A DNA stretch of 64,000 bases from JAHTBL01 sp038532735 (GTDB taxonomy: Bacteria > Pseudomonadota > Alphaproteobacteria > Rhodobacterales > Rhodobacteraceae), in assembly GCA_038532735.1 (NCBI GenBank), contig JBCBAC010000003.1:1-64000 (forward strand), written 5' to 3'. Below, piece by piece: positions 36,055 through 45,168 of the stretch. The notes under the pieces are model-generated. The model made no database searches, was not told the DNA's origin, and worked only from the letters and a program-made list of their open reading frames with translations. Position 1 is the first letter of the stretch; each line of letters begins with the position of its first letter. The position numbers and the translations under genes are program-made.

Positions 36055-37403
36055 CCGGTCTCGCCCTCGCACTCACGGCCTTTGCGTGCATGCTGGTCGG
36101 CATCTTCCTGCGCGTGCCGATTGCCTTGGCGATGGGGCTGACCGGGTTTTTTGGCAGCTGGTATGTGATCGGTGTTCCGACAGGCGCGCTCGCCCAGCTG
36201 AAATCGCTGAGCTACGAGACATTTTCCAACCCCGGCCTCGCCATCGTGCCGCTGTTCCTGCTGATGGGGCAATTCGCGACCCGAACGGGCATGTCGGCGG
36301 CCTTGTTTGAGGCGGCGTCCGACTGGCTTGGCCACCGCAAAGGCGGGGTCGCCATGGCCTCCGTCGGGGCCTGTGCCGGGTTCGGCGCGATTTGTGGCTC
36401 CTCGCTCGCGACCGCCTCAACCATGGGGCAGGTGGCCCTGCCAGAGATGCGCGCGCGCGGCTATTCCGATGCGCTCAGCACCGGGGTTTTGGCCGCAGGA
36501 GGCACGCTGGGCATCCTGATCCCGCCGTCGATCATCCTCGTGATCTACGCGATTATGGCAGAGCAGAACATCGTCAAGATGTTCATGGCCGCCCTGATCC
36601 CCGGCCTGCTGGCGGCGCTCGGCTATATCCTGACGGTCGCGATCTATGTGCGCGTGCGGCCCAACTCGGCCAGCACGGCGCCGCGTATTCCCTATGCGCA
36701 ACGCTTTCAAACGTTGAAAGCCACATGGCCGGTCTTCGTGATCTTCGGGCTGACGATGGGCGGCATCATCGCAGACTGGAACTGGGTGCGTCCCGGCACC
36801 CAGGCGCTTTTCACCCCGAACGAGGCGGCGGCCTTCGGCGCTGCCGCCACCGGCCTTTACGGCGTTCTGACCGGCAAGCTGGATTGGGCGGGGTTCAAGC
36901 TGACCATCCTGCAAACGGCCAAAGCCACCGGCATGATCTTTGCGATCCTGCTGGGGGCCGAGGTGCTGAAGGGTTTCCTGGCGCTCACCCGCGCGCCGGA
37001 TTTGCTGGCCGACTGGGTCACGACCCAAGGTTTCCTGCCGATCACGGTGCTGCTGGTGATGCTGCTCTGCTATCTGGTTTTCGGCTGCGTGATGGACAGC
37101 TTGTCGATGATCCTGCTGACCGTGCCGATCTTCCTGCCGATCATCGAGGTGCTCGATTTCGGCATGACGGCAGAGCAGACGGCGATCTGGTTCGGTATCC
37201 TCGCGCTGATCGTGGTGGAGGTCGGGTTGATAACCCCGCCGGTGGGCATGAACCTTTTCATCATCAACGGGGTCGCGCGGGATATCCCCATGGGGCAGAC
37301 CTATCGCGGGGTGACGCCGTTCGTGCTGTCCGATCTGGTGCGGGTTGGTATTCTGGTCGCGTTCCCGGCCTTGACGCTCTGGCTGGTGGGCGTCGCGTTC
37401 TAG
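36051..37403 (+). CDS. TRAP transporter large permease (DctM type)
   Basis: Main transport subunit, 450 residues with about 12 hydrophobic segments. It starts at GTG overlapping the small-permease stop. DctM signatures include LPIALAMGLTGFFGSW-like sequence (RVPIALAMGLTGFFGS), GFGAICGSSLATASTMGQVA and the C-terminal GLITPPVGMNLFIINGV. An extra loop around residues 195-270 contains NWVRPGTQALFTPNEAAAFG. It is followed by a palindromic terminator. Confidence 0.94.
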   Translation: MTGLALALTAFACMLVGIFLRVPIALAMGLTGFFGSWYVIGVPTGALAQLKSLSYETFSNPGLAIVPLFLLMGQFATRTGMSAALFEAASDWLGHRKGGVAMASVGACAGFGAICGSSLATASTMGQVALPEMRARGYSDALSTGVLAAGGTLGILIPPSIILVIYAIMAEQNIVKMFMAALIPGLLAALGYILTVAIYVRVRPNSASTAPRIPYAQRFQTLKATWPVFVIFGLTMGGIIADWNWVRPGTQALFTPNEAAAFGAAATGLYGVLTGKLDWAGFKLTILQTAKATGMIFAILLGAEVLKGFLALTRAPDLLADWVTTQGFLPITVLLVMLLCYLVFGCVMDSLSMILLTVPIFLPIIEVLDFGMTAEQTAIWFGILALIVVEVGLITPPVGMNLFIINGVARDIPMGQTYRGVTPFVLSDLVRVGILVAFPALTLWLVGVAF

Positions 37404-37430
37404 CGGAAATTTACCCTTTGTTAACAATAT

Positions 37431-37453
37431 GTTCCCCGCGGGGAACAATTTTA
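37431..37453. terminator. Palindromic terminator between TRAP permease and convergent ICL/PEPM gene
   Basis: Perfect 16-bp palindrome GTTCCCCGCGGGGAAC (37431-37446) followed on the plus strand by AATTTT and preceded by ATATTG/AAC on the other. It lies between convergent genes, 28 bp after the DctM stop. Confidence 0.65.
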
Positions 37454-37485
37454 CCGTCGAATGAGTTTTTCTGCCAAGATGAAGA

Positions 37486-38280
37486 TCAAGACAGCATCGC
37501 ATCGACCACATCACTGGGCAGGGTGTTGGCCAGCGGGCTGAAATCGCCCTTCTCGAACATCGCTTTCGCCGCGTTCTGCAGCGTCCTCTGGGTGGCGCGC
37601 GCCAAGCCACCACCGAGGGAAACACGGGCGATGCCGGTTTTCGCCAACTCCGCCAGCGGCACATCGTGAAACGGCGCAATCGCCAGCGCGTTCACGGGCA
37701 GGGAGGTCGCATCGACGATCACCTTCAGGTCCGCCACTGATTTGACACCGGGCGCATAGAGACCATCGACGCCCGCGGCCTCAAACGCTTGCAACCGGGC
37801 AATCGCCTGATCCAGCGTTTCAGTGCCTAGCAGCAGCACATCCGTGCGCCCGACTAGAAAGAAGTCGTTGCCAAGCACCTTGGCAGCAGAGGCCGCGGCG
37901 CGTAGGCGTTCAGTGGCATGGTCCAGATCATAGGGGTCGCTGCCCGGTAGGGCGGTGTCTTCGATGCAGATGCCAGCGAGCCCGACTTCGCCCGACAGGC
38001 GCACGGTTTCCGCGCAGGTGTCTGGATCATCGCCATAGCCATTCTCGAAATCGCCCGAAACAGGCAGATTGACCGCCGCCACCAGATCCTGCGCATGGGC
38101 CAGCGCCTGATCGCGTGGCACGTTGCCGTCGGGCACACCAAGGGTGAAGCCATGCGCCGCCGATGAGGTGCCAATGGCTTGCGCGCCCAAGGCCGCCAGC
38201 ATCTTGGCCGATCCGATATCCCAGGCATTGGCCAGAATGAACGGATGGCCCGGTTTGTGCAGGTCGCGAAAGCCGGTCAT
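37486..38280 (-). CDS. Isocitrate lyase/PEP mutase superfamily protein
   Basis: A 264-residue TIM-barrel protein from ATG 38280 (AAAGGACA upstream). It has the superfamily signatures FILANAWDIGSAKMLAALGA, SGDFENGYGDDPDTCAETVR and GICIEDTALPG, with magnesium-binding acidic residues. The KKCGH/KRCGH catalytic cysteine loop of isocitrate and methylisocitrate lyases is absent: the corresponding stretch reads FENGYGDDP. It is therefore not a normal ICL or PrpB and is closer to PEP-mutase-like hydrolases or lyases of unknown substrate. Divergent from cysS. Confidence 0.87.
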   Translation of the reverse strand: MTGFRDLHKPGHPFILANAWDIGSAKMLAALGAQAIGTSSAAHGFTLGVPDGNVPRDQALAHAQDLVAAVNLPVSGDFENGYGDDPDTCAETVRLSGEVGLAGICIEDTALPGSDPYDLDHATERLRAAASAAKVLGNDFFLVGRTDVLLLGTETLDQAIARLQAFEAAGVDGLYAPGVKSVADLKVIVDATSLPVNALAIAPFHDVPLAELAKTGIARVSLGGGLARATQRTLQNAAKAMFEKGDFSPLANTLPSDVVDAMLS

Positions 38281-38494
38281 GGCGGTGTCCTTTTGCAAAT
38301 TGTCGCCACGCTACGACGCAATCACAGGCGGCGCTAGATTTTTGAACAGGGGATGCCTATACCAAAATCCATGGACTGGATCTGTTGCCCTTGTCGCCTC
38401 TAATCCGCGATTGCGCCGCGCGCTGTCGCGCATCCCGCCTTTTCACTCTTTCGCTGACTTGCTAAGCCGCGCTCAAGCGCGCAAGGACCCTTCC

Positions 38495-39859
38495 ATGACC
38501 CAGATCCGTTTGCACAATTCCAAGACCCGCCAGAAAGAGGATTTCACCCCTCTCGATCCGCAGAACGTGCGGATGTATCTCTGTGGGCCAACGGTCTATG
38601 ACCGCGCGCATCTGGGCAATTCGCGCAATGTGCTGATGTTTGATGTGCTCTTTCGGCTGCTGCGCCATGTCTACGGCGCGGATCACGTCACCTATGCGCG
38701 CAACTTCACCGACGTGGACGACAAGATCAACGCGCGGGCGGCGGAAAGCGGGCGGGCGATTGGCGAGATCACCGAAGAAACCATTGGCTGGTATCACGCG
38801 GATATGGACGCGCTGGGGGCGCTACGGCCCACGCATGAGCCGCGCGCGACCGCCTATATCGCCGAGATGATTGCGATGATCGAAGACCTGATCGACAAGG
38901 GGCATGCCTATGCCGCTGAAGGACATGTGCTCTTTGCAGTGGACAGCTATGAGGCTTACGGTGCGCTGTCGGGTCGGTCGGTCGACGACATGATCGCAGG
39001 CGCGCGGGTCGAGGTCGCGCCTTACAAGAAAAACCCGATGGATTTCGTGCTTTGGAAGCCGTCCTCCGACGATCTGCCGGGATGGGACAGCCCATGGGGC
39101 CGCGGGCGTCCGGGCTGGCATATCGAATGCTCGGCCATGACAGAGGCGTTGTTCGGGCCATCCTTCGACATCCATGGCGGCGGCACCGATCTGATGTTCC
39201 CGCACCATGAAAACGAGGTCGCGCAAAGCTGCTGCGCCCATCCCGATGGCGGGTTCGCGCAGGTCTGGCTCCATAACGAGATGCTGCAGGTCGAAGGCAA
39301 GAAGATGTCCAAATCGCTGGGCAATTTCTTCACCATCCGTGATCTGCTGGATCAGGGCATCCCGGGCGAGGTCGTCCGCTTTGTCATGCTTGGCACCCAT
39401 TACCGCAAACCGATGGATTGGACCGACCGTAAGCGGGCCGATTCGGAAGCCACGTTGCGCAAATGGCGCGAGATGGTCGCCGATGTCCCCGCGGGGACGG
39501 TTGCGCCTGCGGTCATTGAGGCGCTTGCCGATGATCTGAACACCGCAGGTGCGATTGCGGAGCTGTTCAAGCTGGCCAGCGCGGGTGATCTGGCGGGGCT
39601 GAAAGCCTCCGCCCAGATGTTGGGTCTGCTGACTGACGCGCTGGGTGGCTGGGACCGGGTTGAGACCGGTGATCATGGTGCGCGCATCGAAGCGCTGCTT
39701 AAAGAACGGGCGCAGGCGCGCGCCGCGAAGGATTTCGCCCGCGCGGATGCGCTCCGCGATGGCTTTGCCGCCGCCGGGGTGATCGTCAAGGACACCGCTG
39801 ATGGCGCCACATGGGAGGCCGGGCCCGCGTTCGACCCCAGCAAGCTCGATGAGCTTTGA
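38495..39859 (+). CDS. cysS: Cysteinyl-tRNA synthetase
   Basis: Class I synthetase, 454 residues from ATG 38495. The zinc/cysteine ligand Cys30 is in MYLCGPTVYDRAHLGN, where HLGN is the HIGH motif. Other landmarks are GRPGWHIECSAM, the zinc ligands in DLMFPHHENEVAQS and the KMSKS loop in VEGKKMSKSLGN. The frame is open another 124 codons upstream, but that part is antisense to the ICL/PEPM gene. It overlaps the next gene by 11 bp. Confidence 0.97.
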   Translation: MTQIRLHNSKTRQKEDFTPLDPQNVRMYLCGPTVYDRAHLGNSRNVLMFDVLFRLLRHVYGADHVTYARNFTDVDDKINARAAESGRAIGEITEETIGWYHADMDALGALRPTHEPRATAYIAEMIAMIEDLIDKGHAYAAEGHVLFAVDSYEAYGALSGRSVDDMIAGARVEVAPYKKNPMDFVLWKPSSDDLPGWDSPWGRGRPGWHIECSAMTEALFGPSFDIHGGGTDLMFPHHENEVAQSCCAHPDGGFAQVWLHNEMLQVEGKKMSKSLGNFFTIRDLLDQGIPGEVVRFVMLGTHYRKPMDWTDRKRADSEATLRKWREMVADVPAGTVAPAVIEALADDLNTAGAIAELFKLASAGDLAGLKASAQMLGLLTDALGGWDRVETGDHGARIEALLKERAQARAAKDFARADALRDGFAAAGVIVKDTADGATWEAGPAFDPSKLDEL

Positions 39860-40613
39860 GGCCTGCGCGGGGATTGTCGAGCGGGGCGATCCCGAGCGGT
39901 TCCTCGCGATAATGGCCGCGCCGCCAGAGGCGCGCCGTGTGCTCTTTCCGATCATCGCGCTGAATGTCGAAGTCTCGCGCGCGCCTTGGGTCACGCAGGA
40001 GCCGATGATCGCAGAGATGCGCCTGCAATGGTGGCGCGATGCCTTGGAAGAGATCGCGAGCGGCGGGCCGGTGCGGTCGCATGAGGTGACGACTCCGCTG
40101 GCAGAAGTTCTGACCCCGAAACAGGCGCGTGCGCTGGACCGGTTGGTGGCTGCGCGGCGCTGGGATGTTTACTCCGAGCCGTTCGAGGATGCCGTGCATT
40201 TTGAGGAATATCTGGACGCCACCGCCGCCGAATTGATGGTCACATGCGCCCAAGCGCTGGGGGATGCCAGCGCCGAGGTTGTGCGCGGCTTCGGCTGGGG
40301 CGTGGGGCTCGCCAATTGGCTGCGCGCGGTGCCCGAGCTGGAGGCGCGCGGCAAGGTGCCGATGGTCGATGGACGGGCGGACGCCGTGCGCCTTCTCGCG
40401 CAGCGCGGGGTGGCGCTGATCCGGGAGGCACGGGCGCGGCGGGCTGCCGTGTCGGCTGCAGCGAGGCCCGCGATGCTGATGGGCTGGCAGGCGGAGTACG
40501 TCTTGCGCCGGGCAAGCGCCAACCCCGATGCGGTGCGTCAAGGCACGCTGGCCCCAAGCCCTGCGCGGGCCAAGCTGGGTCTGATGATCGGGGCTGCAAC
40601 CGGGCGCTGGTAG
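39849..40613 (+). CDS. Squalene/phytoene synthase-like protein (NDUFAF6-like)
   Basis: A 254-residue all-helical protein that starts 11 bp inside cysS. It shows trans-prenyltransferase homology: FPIIALNVEVSRAP, then MIAEMRLQWWRDALEEI and VHFEEYLDATAAELM. The aspartate-rich metal motifs of active squalene/phytoene synthases (DxxxD with DYCRHVAG-like sequence) are not visible. This resembles the NDUFAF6 group, a mitochondrial complex I assembly factor without prenyl-synthase activity, which is common in alphaproteobacteria. A role in terpenoid synthesis is unlikely; a complex I role is inference. Confidence 0.8.
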   Translation: MSFEACAGIVERGDPERFLAIMAAPPEARRVLFPIIALNVEVSRAPWVTQEPMIAEMRLQWWRDALEEIASGGPVRSHEVTTPLAEVLTPKQARALDRLVAARRWDVYSEPFEDAVHFEEYLDATAAELMVTCAQALGDASAEVVRGFGWGVGLANWLRAVPELEARGKVPMVDGRADAVRLLAQRGVALIREARARRAAVSAAARPAMLMGWQAEYVLRRASANPDAVRQGTLAPSPARAKLGLMIGAATGRW

Positions 40614-40618
40614 CGCGC

Positions 40619-41839
40619 TTACGCGTCTTTCGGGCGCAATGTCAGCCAGATCAGCGCGCCGCCTGCAAGGATCAGGAACGGCGCCATGGCGAGGTTTACT
40701 GCTGTCCAGCCTTCCACAACCGATCCGCCAGAGCAGTTCATCAGACCGCCCGATGCGAGGGATGCTATTGTCACGCAACCGAAAACGATCGCATCGTTCA
40801 TACCTTGGACGCGGCCGCGCTCTTCCGGGCGGTGGGCGGACGTAAGCATCGCGGTCGCGCCGATAAAGCCGAAGTTCCAGCCAACGCCCAGCAGGATGAG
40901 GGCTGTGAAGAAGTGGAAAAGCTCCACACCCGACAGGGCCACGCCGCCTGCAATGGCGAGGATCACAAGGCCGAGGGAGACGATCTTTTCAGCGCCGAAC
41001 CGCACGATCAAATGGCCGGTGAAAAACGACGGCGCAAACATCGCCAGAACGTGCCCGCTGACCACATCCGCGGCGTTCCCCGCGGAGAACCCGCAGCCCA
41101 CGACCGCAAGCGGTGTTGAGGTCATCACAAGGTTCATCAGCGCATAGCTGACCATCGCGCAAATGATCGCGACGAGGATCTTGGGATCGCGCAGAAGCTC
41201 CATCCGCGTGCGACCGGTGGGGCTGTCTTCTTGCGGTTTCGGGGGCTTGGGGATGTCGAGAAAGAAGAACAACAACATCCCGAAGAGATTGATCAGGATC
41301 GCGATCATATAGGTGCCCAGAAATGTCACGGCGGTCAGATCGACGGTGACCTTGACCAGTTGCGGGCCGATGAGCGCAGACAGCAACCCGCCTGCCATCA
41401 CATAGCTGATCGCCTTGGGGCGGTACTCATCCGACGCGGTGTCTGTCGCGGCAAAGCGGTAGAACCCCTGCGCGGACATATAGATGCCGGTCATGTAACT
41501 GCCGATCAGGAAGATCCAGAAATTCGAGATCGTCAGCGCATAGGCGGCGATCATCGACCCGATCAGACCGCCTGTCGCCCCCACCAGAAACCCGGTGCGG
41601 CGGCCATGGGTCTGCATGATCGTGCTAAGCCACGGGGCCGTCGTCATGGAGCCGAAGACGATCATCGAGATGGGCAATGTCGCAAGACAGATGATCGGGG
41701 CCATTTGCTGACCCGCCAAGCCGCCGATTACGAAGATCATCGTGATCTGGCTGCCAAGGATGGCTTGCGCTGCAACCAGCACCCAGACATTGCGCCGGGC
41801 GCGGCTGTCGTCAGGGATATCGGTTGCAAGCGTGGTCAT
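40619..41839 (-). CDS. Major facilitator superfamily transporter
   Basis: A 406-residue inner-membrane carrier with about 12 hydrophobic segments. The loop after helix 2-3 reads MQTHGRRTGFLVGATGG, the MFS motif A position, and a second copy-like region is TSAHRPEERGRVQGMNDA, as in drug/sugar exporters and YfcJ-type proteins. It ends 5 bp from the convergent squalene-synthase-like gene, and its start lies 23 bp after the cobB stop on the same strand, so it may be carried on the cob transcript. Substrate is unknown. Confidence 0.88.
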   Translation of the reverse strand: MTTLATDIPDDSRARRNVWVLVAAQAILGSQITMIFVIGGLAGQQMAPIICLATLPISMIVFGSMTTAPWLSTIMQTHGRRTGFLVGATGGLIGSMIAAYALTISNFWIFLIGSYMTGIYMSAQGFYRFAATDTASDEYRPKAISYVMAGGLLSALIGPQLVKVTVDLTAVTFLGTYMIAILINLFGMLLFFFLDIPKPPKPQEDSPTGRTRMELLRDPKILVAIICAMVSYALMNLVMTSTPLAVVGCGFSAGNAADVVSGHVLAMFAPSFFTGHLIVRFGAEKIVSLGLVILAIAGGVALSGVELFHFFTALILLGVGWNFGFIGATAMLTSAHRPEERGRVQGMNDAIVFGCVTIASLASGGLMNCSGGSVVEGWTAVNLAMAPFLILAGGALIWLTLRPKDA

Positions 41840-41862
41840 GTTTTCGCAGTAGACCGTTGCGT

Positions 41863-43149
41863 TCAGTCGGGCAAGCGCTGGTCGATCAAGTGCGCAAAGG
41901 AGCCGCAGGCGCGGCCGTTGCGTAGGCCCATTGAGGGGAGGTTTGTGCCCTCGGCGTCTTGCGCTTGAAAGAGGGGTGGACCGTCTGCTTTCAAGGTCGT
42001 GGCATAGTGGAATTCATGGGCTGCCCAGTTGCCGGTGAAGGGACCATGGGATGCCTCGAGAAAGCGGTAGCCCAAGTGTAGTTTGCGGGTGGCGAAGGAG
42101 GTCTCCAGGCGCAAGAGGCCGAGCATCTCGTGGCGGGTACCATCTGCGTCGATCAGGCCATCCCCCATGACCATGTAGCCTCCGCATTCGCCATAGATAT
42201 CAGTGGCCTGAGCGGCGTTCCTTATGCTGTTTTGAAAGGTTAAATTTCCTGCAATCCGCCCGGCATGGAGTTCTGGGTAACCTCCAGGGAGGATGATCAG
42301 ATCGGCCCGCGGCGCGGCCTCGTCTGCTAAGGGAGAAAACGGGATCACTTCTGCCCCTGCGGCGCGCCAATCGGCCAGAATATGCGGATAGGCAAAGGCG
42401 AAGGCGGCATCTTGCGCGATGGCGATGCGTTGTCCGGGTGGCGCGAGCCGCGGGGCGTCTGGCGCGGTGAGCGGTGGGGCTTCCAAAGCGTTCAGCGCGT
42501 CGAGGTCAAGCGCTTGGGTCATGGTGGTCGCAGCGCTTTCGAGAAACGCGTCGAGGTCGGGGCGTTCCTGTGCTTGGACGAGGCCGAGATGGCGGGAGGG
42601 ATGGGTGAGCGCGGCGTCGCGCGGAACTGCGCCGAGGACCGGCAGGTTCAAGGGGGCGAGCGCACGGCGCAACATTGCCTCATGGCGCGCGCTGCCAACG
42701 CGGTTCAGGATAACGCCAGCGATCTGGACCTGTGGGTCATGCTGAGTAAAGCCCGCGACCAGCGGCGCCACGGATTGCGCCATACGCGCGGCATCGACGA
42801 CCAGCACGACGGGCAGACCCAAAAGCCGTGCAAGATCGGCGGTGGCACCTTTACCGTCGGGCGGGGCGCCGTCGAAAAGACCCATCGCGCCTTCGATGAG
42901 CAAGGGGCCGTCACCTGCCGCCAAAGCGGTGATGCGCGCGGCGGTCATGGCCCAAGCGTCCAGCGTCACGCAGGTCTGGCCAGACGCGACTTCATGAAAG
43001 CGAGGGTCGATATAGTCGGGCCCGGATTTGGCGCTACGCACCGGGACGCCGCGATTGCGGAGCGCGCGCAGGATGCCGAGTGTGATCGTGGTTTTACCGC
43101 TGCCTGAGCTAGGCGCGGCGATAATAAAACCGTTTTGCAAGAAGAGCAT
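41863..43149 (-). CDS. cobB: Cobyrinate a,c-diamide synthase (CobB/CbiA)
   Basis: Amidates the a and c side chains of (hydrogeno)byrinic or cobyrinic acid with glutamine and ATP during cobalamin synthesis. The 428-residue protein starts MLFLQNGFIIAAPSSGSGKT, which contains the P-loop (residues 11-20). The C-terminal glutamine amidotransferase domain has LPGGYPELHA and the catalytic cysteine in YGECGGYMVMG. It ends 23 bp before the MFS gene and follows cobA. Confidence 0.94.
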   Translation of the reverse strand: MLFLQNGFIIAAPSSGSGKTTITLGILRALRNRGVPVRSAKSGPDYIDPRFHEVASGQTCVTLDAWAMTAARITALAAGDGPLLIEGAMGLFDGAPPDGKGATADLARLLGLPVVLVVDAARMAQSVAPLVAGFTQHDPQVQIAGVILNRVGSARHEAMLRRALAPLNLPVLGAVPRDAALTHPSRHLGLVQAQERPDLDAFLESAATTMTQALDLDALNALEAPPLTAPDAPRLAPPGQRIAIAQDAAFAFAYPHILADWRAAGAEVIPFSPLADEAAPRADLIILPGGYPELHAGRIAGNLTFQNSIRNAAQATDIYGECGGYMVMGDGLIDADGTRHEMLGLLRLETSFATRKLHLGYRFLEASHGPFTGNWAAHEFHYATTLKADGPPLFQAQDAEGTNLPSMGLRNGRACGSFAHLIDQRLPD

Positions 43150-43166
43150 GTGCGGCGAACTTAATG

Positions 43167-44018
43167 TTATCCAGCTTCGGCGGGTCGTCCGCGCTCAAGC
43201 GGGTCGAGGTTGCGCGGTGCGATGCCTTGCTCCATCGCCTGCCAGTCCAGCGCCTGCCGCATCAGCACCGAACGCCCAACGCAGATGATCGCGGGAGGCT
43301 CAAGCCCGGCTGTGGCGATGTCGGCCTCAAGCGTGCCAATCGTGCTTTCGAGCACTTTTTGATCAGCGGTGGTGGCGGTTGTCACAAGGCCAACAGGCTC
43401 TGACAGAGGCCGCCCGGCTGCGATCAGCTCCGAGATGATGCGGCCAATATGCTTCATGCCCATGTAGATCACGATGACCTGAGAGCCCTGGGCGATGGCT
43501 TTCCAATCGAGCGAACTGGTGGCGTCGCCGGTCTGATCATGGCCGGTCACAAAGGTCACCGATTGGTTCACATCGCGGTGGGTGACAGGGATGCCCGCAT
43601 AGGCCAGCCCGCCGATCCCGGCCGTAATTCCGGGGATGATCCGTAGAGGAATGCCATGCTGCACAAGGGTTTGCGCCTCTTCCCCGCCGCGCCCGAAGAC
43701 GAAGGGGTCGCCGCCTTTCAAACGCAAAACGCGCTTGCCTGCGCGCGCGAGCTCCACCAGCCGGAGGGAGATATCACGCTGCTTGGCAGAAGGTTTTCCG
43801 CCGCGTTTGCCAGCATAGATATGCTCGGCCTGCGGTGCCCAATCAAGGATATCGGTCTGCACCAGCGCATCGTAGACGATGACATCGGCCTGCCGCAGCG
43901 CATTGAGCGCATGTAGCGTCAGAAGGCCCGGATCGCCCGGACCGGCCCCGCACAGCCAAACCCAGCCCTGCTTGAACACAGGCCAATCAGATTTGGGCAA
44001 AGGGAGCGAGTCGGTCAT
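43167..44018 (-). CDS. cobA: Uroporphyrinogen-III C-methyltransferase CobA
   Basis: Makes precorrin-2 from uroporphyrinogen III with two SAM, the entry to cobalamin (and sirohaem). I chose ATG 44018, giving 283 residues; the longer reading adds 17 unconserved residues. Signatures are WLCGAGPGDPGLLTLHALNA, LRLKGGDPFVFGRGGEEA and IPGITAGIGGLAYAGIPVTH. It has no CysG-type dehydrogenase domain. Divergent from cbiD over a 100-bp gap in which I see no cobalamin riboswitch. Confidence 0.95.
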   Translation of the reverse strand: MTDSLPLPKSDWPVFKQGWVWLCGAGPGDPGLLTLHALNALRQADVIVYDALVQTDILDWAPQAEHIYAGKRGGKPSAKQRDISLRLVELARAGKRVLRLKGGDPFVFGRGGEEAQTLVQHGIPLRIIPGITAGIGGLAYAGIPVTHRDVNQSVTFVTGHDQTGDATSSLDWKAIAQGSQVIVIYMGMKHIGRIISELIAAGRPLSEPVGLVTTATTADQKVLESTIGTLEADIATAGLEPPAIICVGRSVLMRQALDWQAMEQGIAPRNLDPLERGRPAEAG

Positions 44019-44118
44019 GCGCCTCTTATGCCGCTGCCAAGTCTTTGAGGAAAGGGGGCAAAGCGACACCGTTTACCCCGTTGGCGGCACGGGGCGCTTA
44101 TGCCTATAGTCGCGCCTG

Positions 44119-45168
44119 ATGGCCCGCAAACCGACCGGAGATTTGCGCCGTGGCTGGACCACAGGCGCCTGCGCAACCGCTGCTGTAAAAGCGGCGTTGA
44201 TGCAGCTATGGGGCGACGGGTTTCCAGGCGAAGTGCAGATCACGCTGCCCAGGGGGGAGATGCCGGTCTTTCCTTTGGCGCATCACGCGGCTGGGGACGG
44301 CTGGGCAGAGGTCGGGATCACGAAGGACGCCGGGGATGATCCGGATGTCACACATGGAGCCTTGGTAATCGCGCACGTGAGAAACGCCTCACAAGACATT
44401 GTTTTCAAAGCAGGTGACGGCGTTGGTCATATAACGAAGCCCGGCCTGCCGATTGCTGTGGGCGAGCCTGCGATCAATCCGGTACCGCGGGCGATGATGG
44501 AGGGGGTCGTGGCGGAGATGGCAGCGCTCTATGAGCGCGCCCCGGCGGTGGAGATCACGATCAGCGTCCCGGGTGGTTCGGAACTGGCGTTGAAGACGTG
44601 GAACCCGCGGCTTGGGATCGAAGGCGGCTTGTCCATCCTGGGTACAACCGGGATCGTGCGCCCGTTCAGCTGCGCGGCCTGGATCGCCTCGATCCACCGG
44701 GGCATCGACGTGGCGCGCGCCGATGGGCTGACCCATGTTGCGGGATGCACAGGGGCCACGAGCGAGCGCGTGGTGCAAGGGCTTTATCGCCTGCCGGATC
44801 ATGCAATGCTCGATATGGGCGATTTCGCGGGCGGTTTGCTGAAATATCTCGCGAAGCATCCGGTGGCGCGGATCACTATTGGGGGTGGGATCGGCAAGAT
44901 GACGAAGCTGGCGCAGGGGGCGGTTGATCTGCATTCGGGGCGCTCTCAGGTCGATTTTGCCGCTTTGGCGCGGGACTTGGCGCAGCCCGAACTGGCTGAG
45001 GCGAATACCGCGCTGGCCGCCTATGAGATGGCGGGCGCGCCAATGGCCCGGATGGTGGCGGAGCGCAGCTTGGCCCGGATCGACGATTTACTGGACGGCT
45101 CTGGCGTCGCGGCGGACGTGGTCGTGATTGACCGCGCTGGTACCGTGCTGGCGCGGGCGGGCGCATGA
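44119..45168 (+). CDS. cbiD: Cobalt-precorrin-5B (C1)-methyltransferase CbiD
   Basis: Methylates C1 of the corrin ring precursor in the early-cobalt route of B12 synthesis. The product has 349 residues. Signatures are LRRGWTTGACATAAVKAAL at the N-terminus, NPRLGIEGGLSILGTTGIVRP in the middle and ITIGGGIGKMTKLAQGAVDLHS near the C-terminus. It overlaps cobK by 4 bp. CobF does this step in the classical aerobic pathway, so CbiD here points to a mixed or alternative route in this organism. Confidence 0.95.
   Translation: MARKPTGDLRRGWTTGACATAAVKAALMQLWGDGFPGEVQITLPRGEMPVFPLAHHAAGDGWAEVGITKDAGDDPDVTHGALVIAHVRNASQDIVFKAGDGVGHITKPGLPIAVGEPAINPVPRAMMEGVVAEMAALYERAPAVEITISVPGGSELALKTWNPRLGIEGGLSILGTTGIVRPFSCAAWIASIHRGIDVARADGLTHVAGCTGATSERVVQGLYRLPDHAMLDMGDFAGGLLKYLAKHPVARITIGGGIGKMTKLAQGAVDLHSGRSQVDFAALARDLAQPELAEANTALAAYEMAGAPMARMVAERSLARIDDLLDGSGVAADVVVIDRAGTVLARAGA

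Noticed and set aside
36417..37679. 420-codon minus-strand frame opposite the TRAP large permease
   Set aside because: Shadow frame with Arg/His/Gln-rich composition; the plus-strand DctM protein is unambiguous.
37486..38280. Assignment as methylisocitrate lyase PrpB or isocitrate lyase
   Set aside because: The family catalytic cysteine loop is missing.
39849..40613. Carotenoid or hopanoid gene (CrtB/HpnD)
   Set aside because: No aspartate-rich motifs are visible and no other terpenoid genes are near.
44019..44118. Possible cobalamin riboswitch between cobA and cbiD
   Set aside because: The divergent gap is only 100 bp and I could not find the conserved B12-box sequence; too short for the full aptamer.
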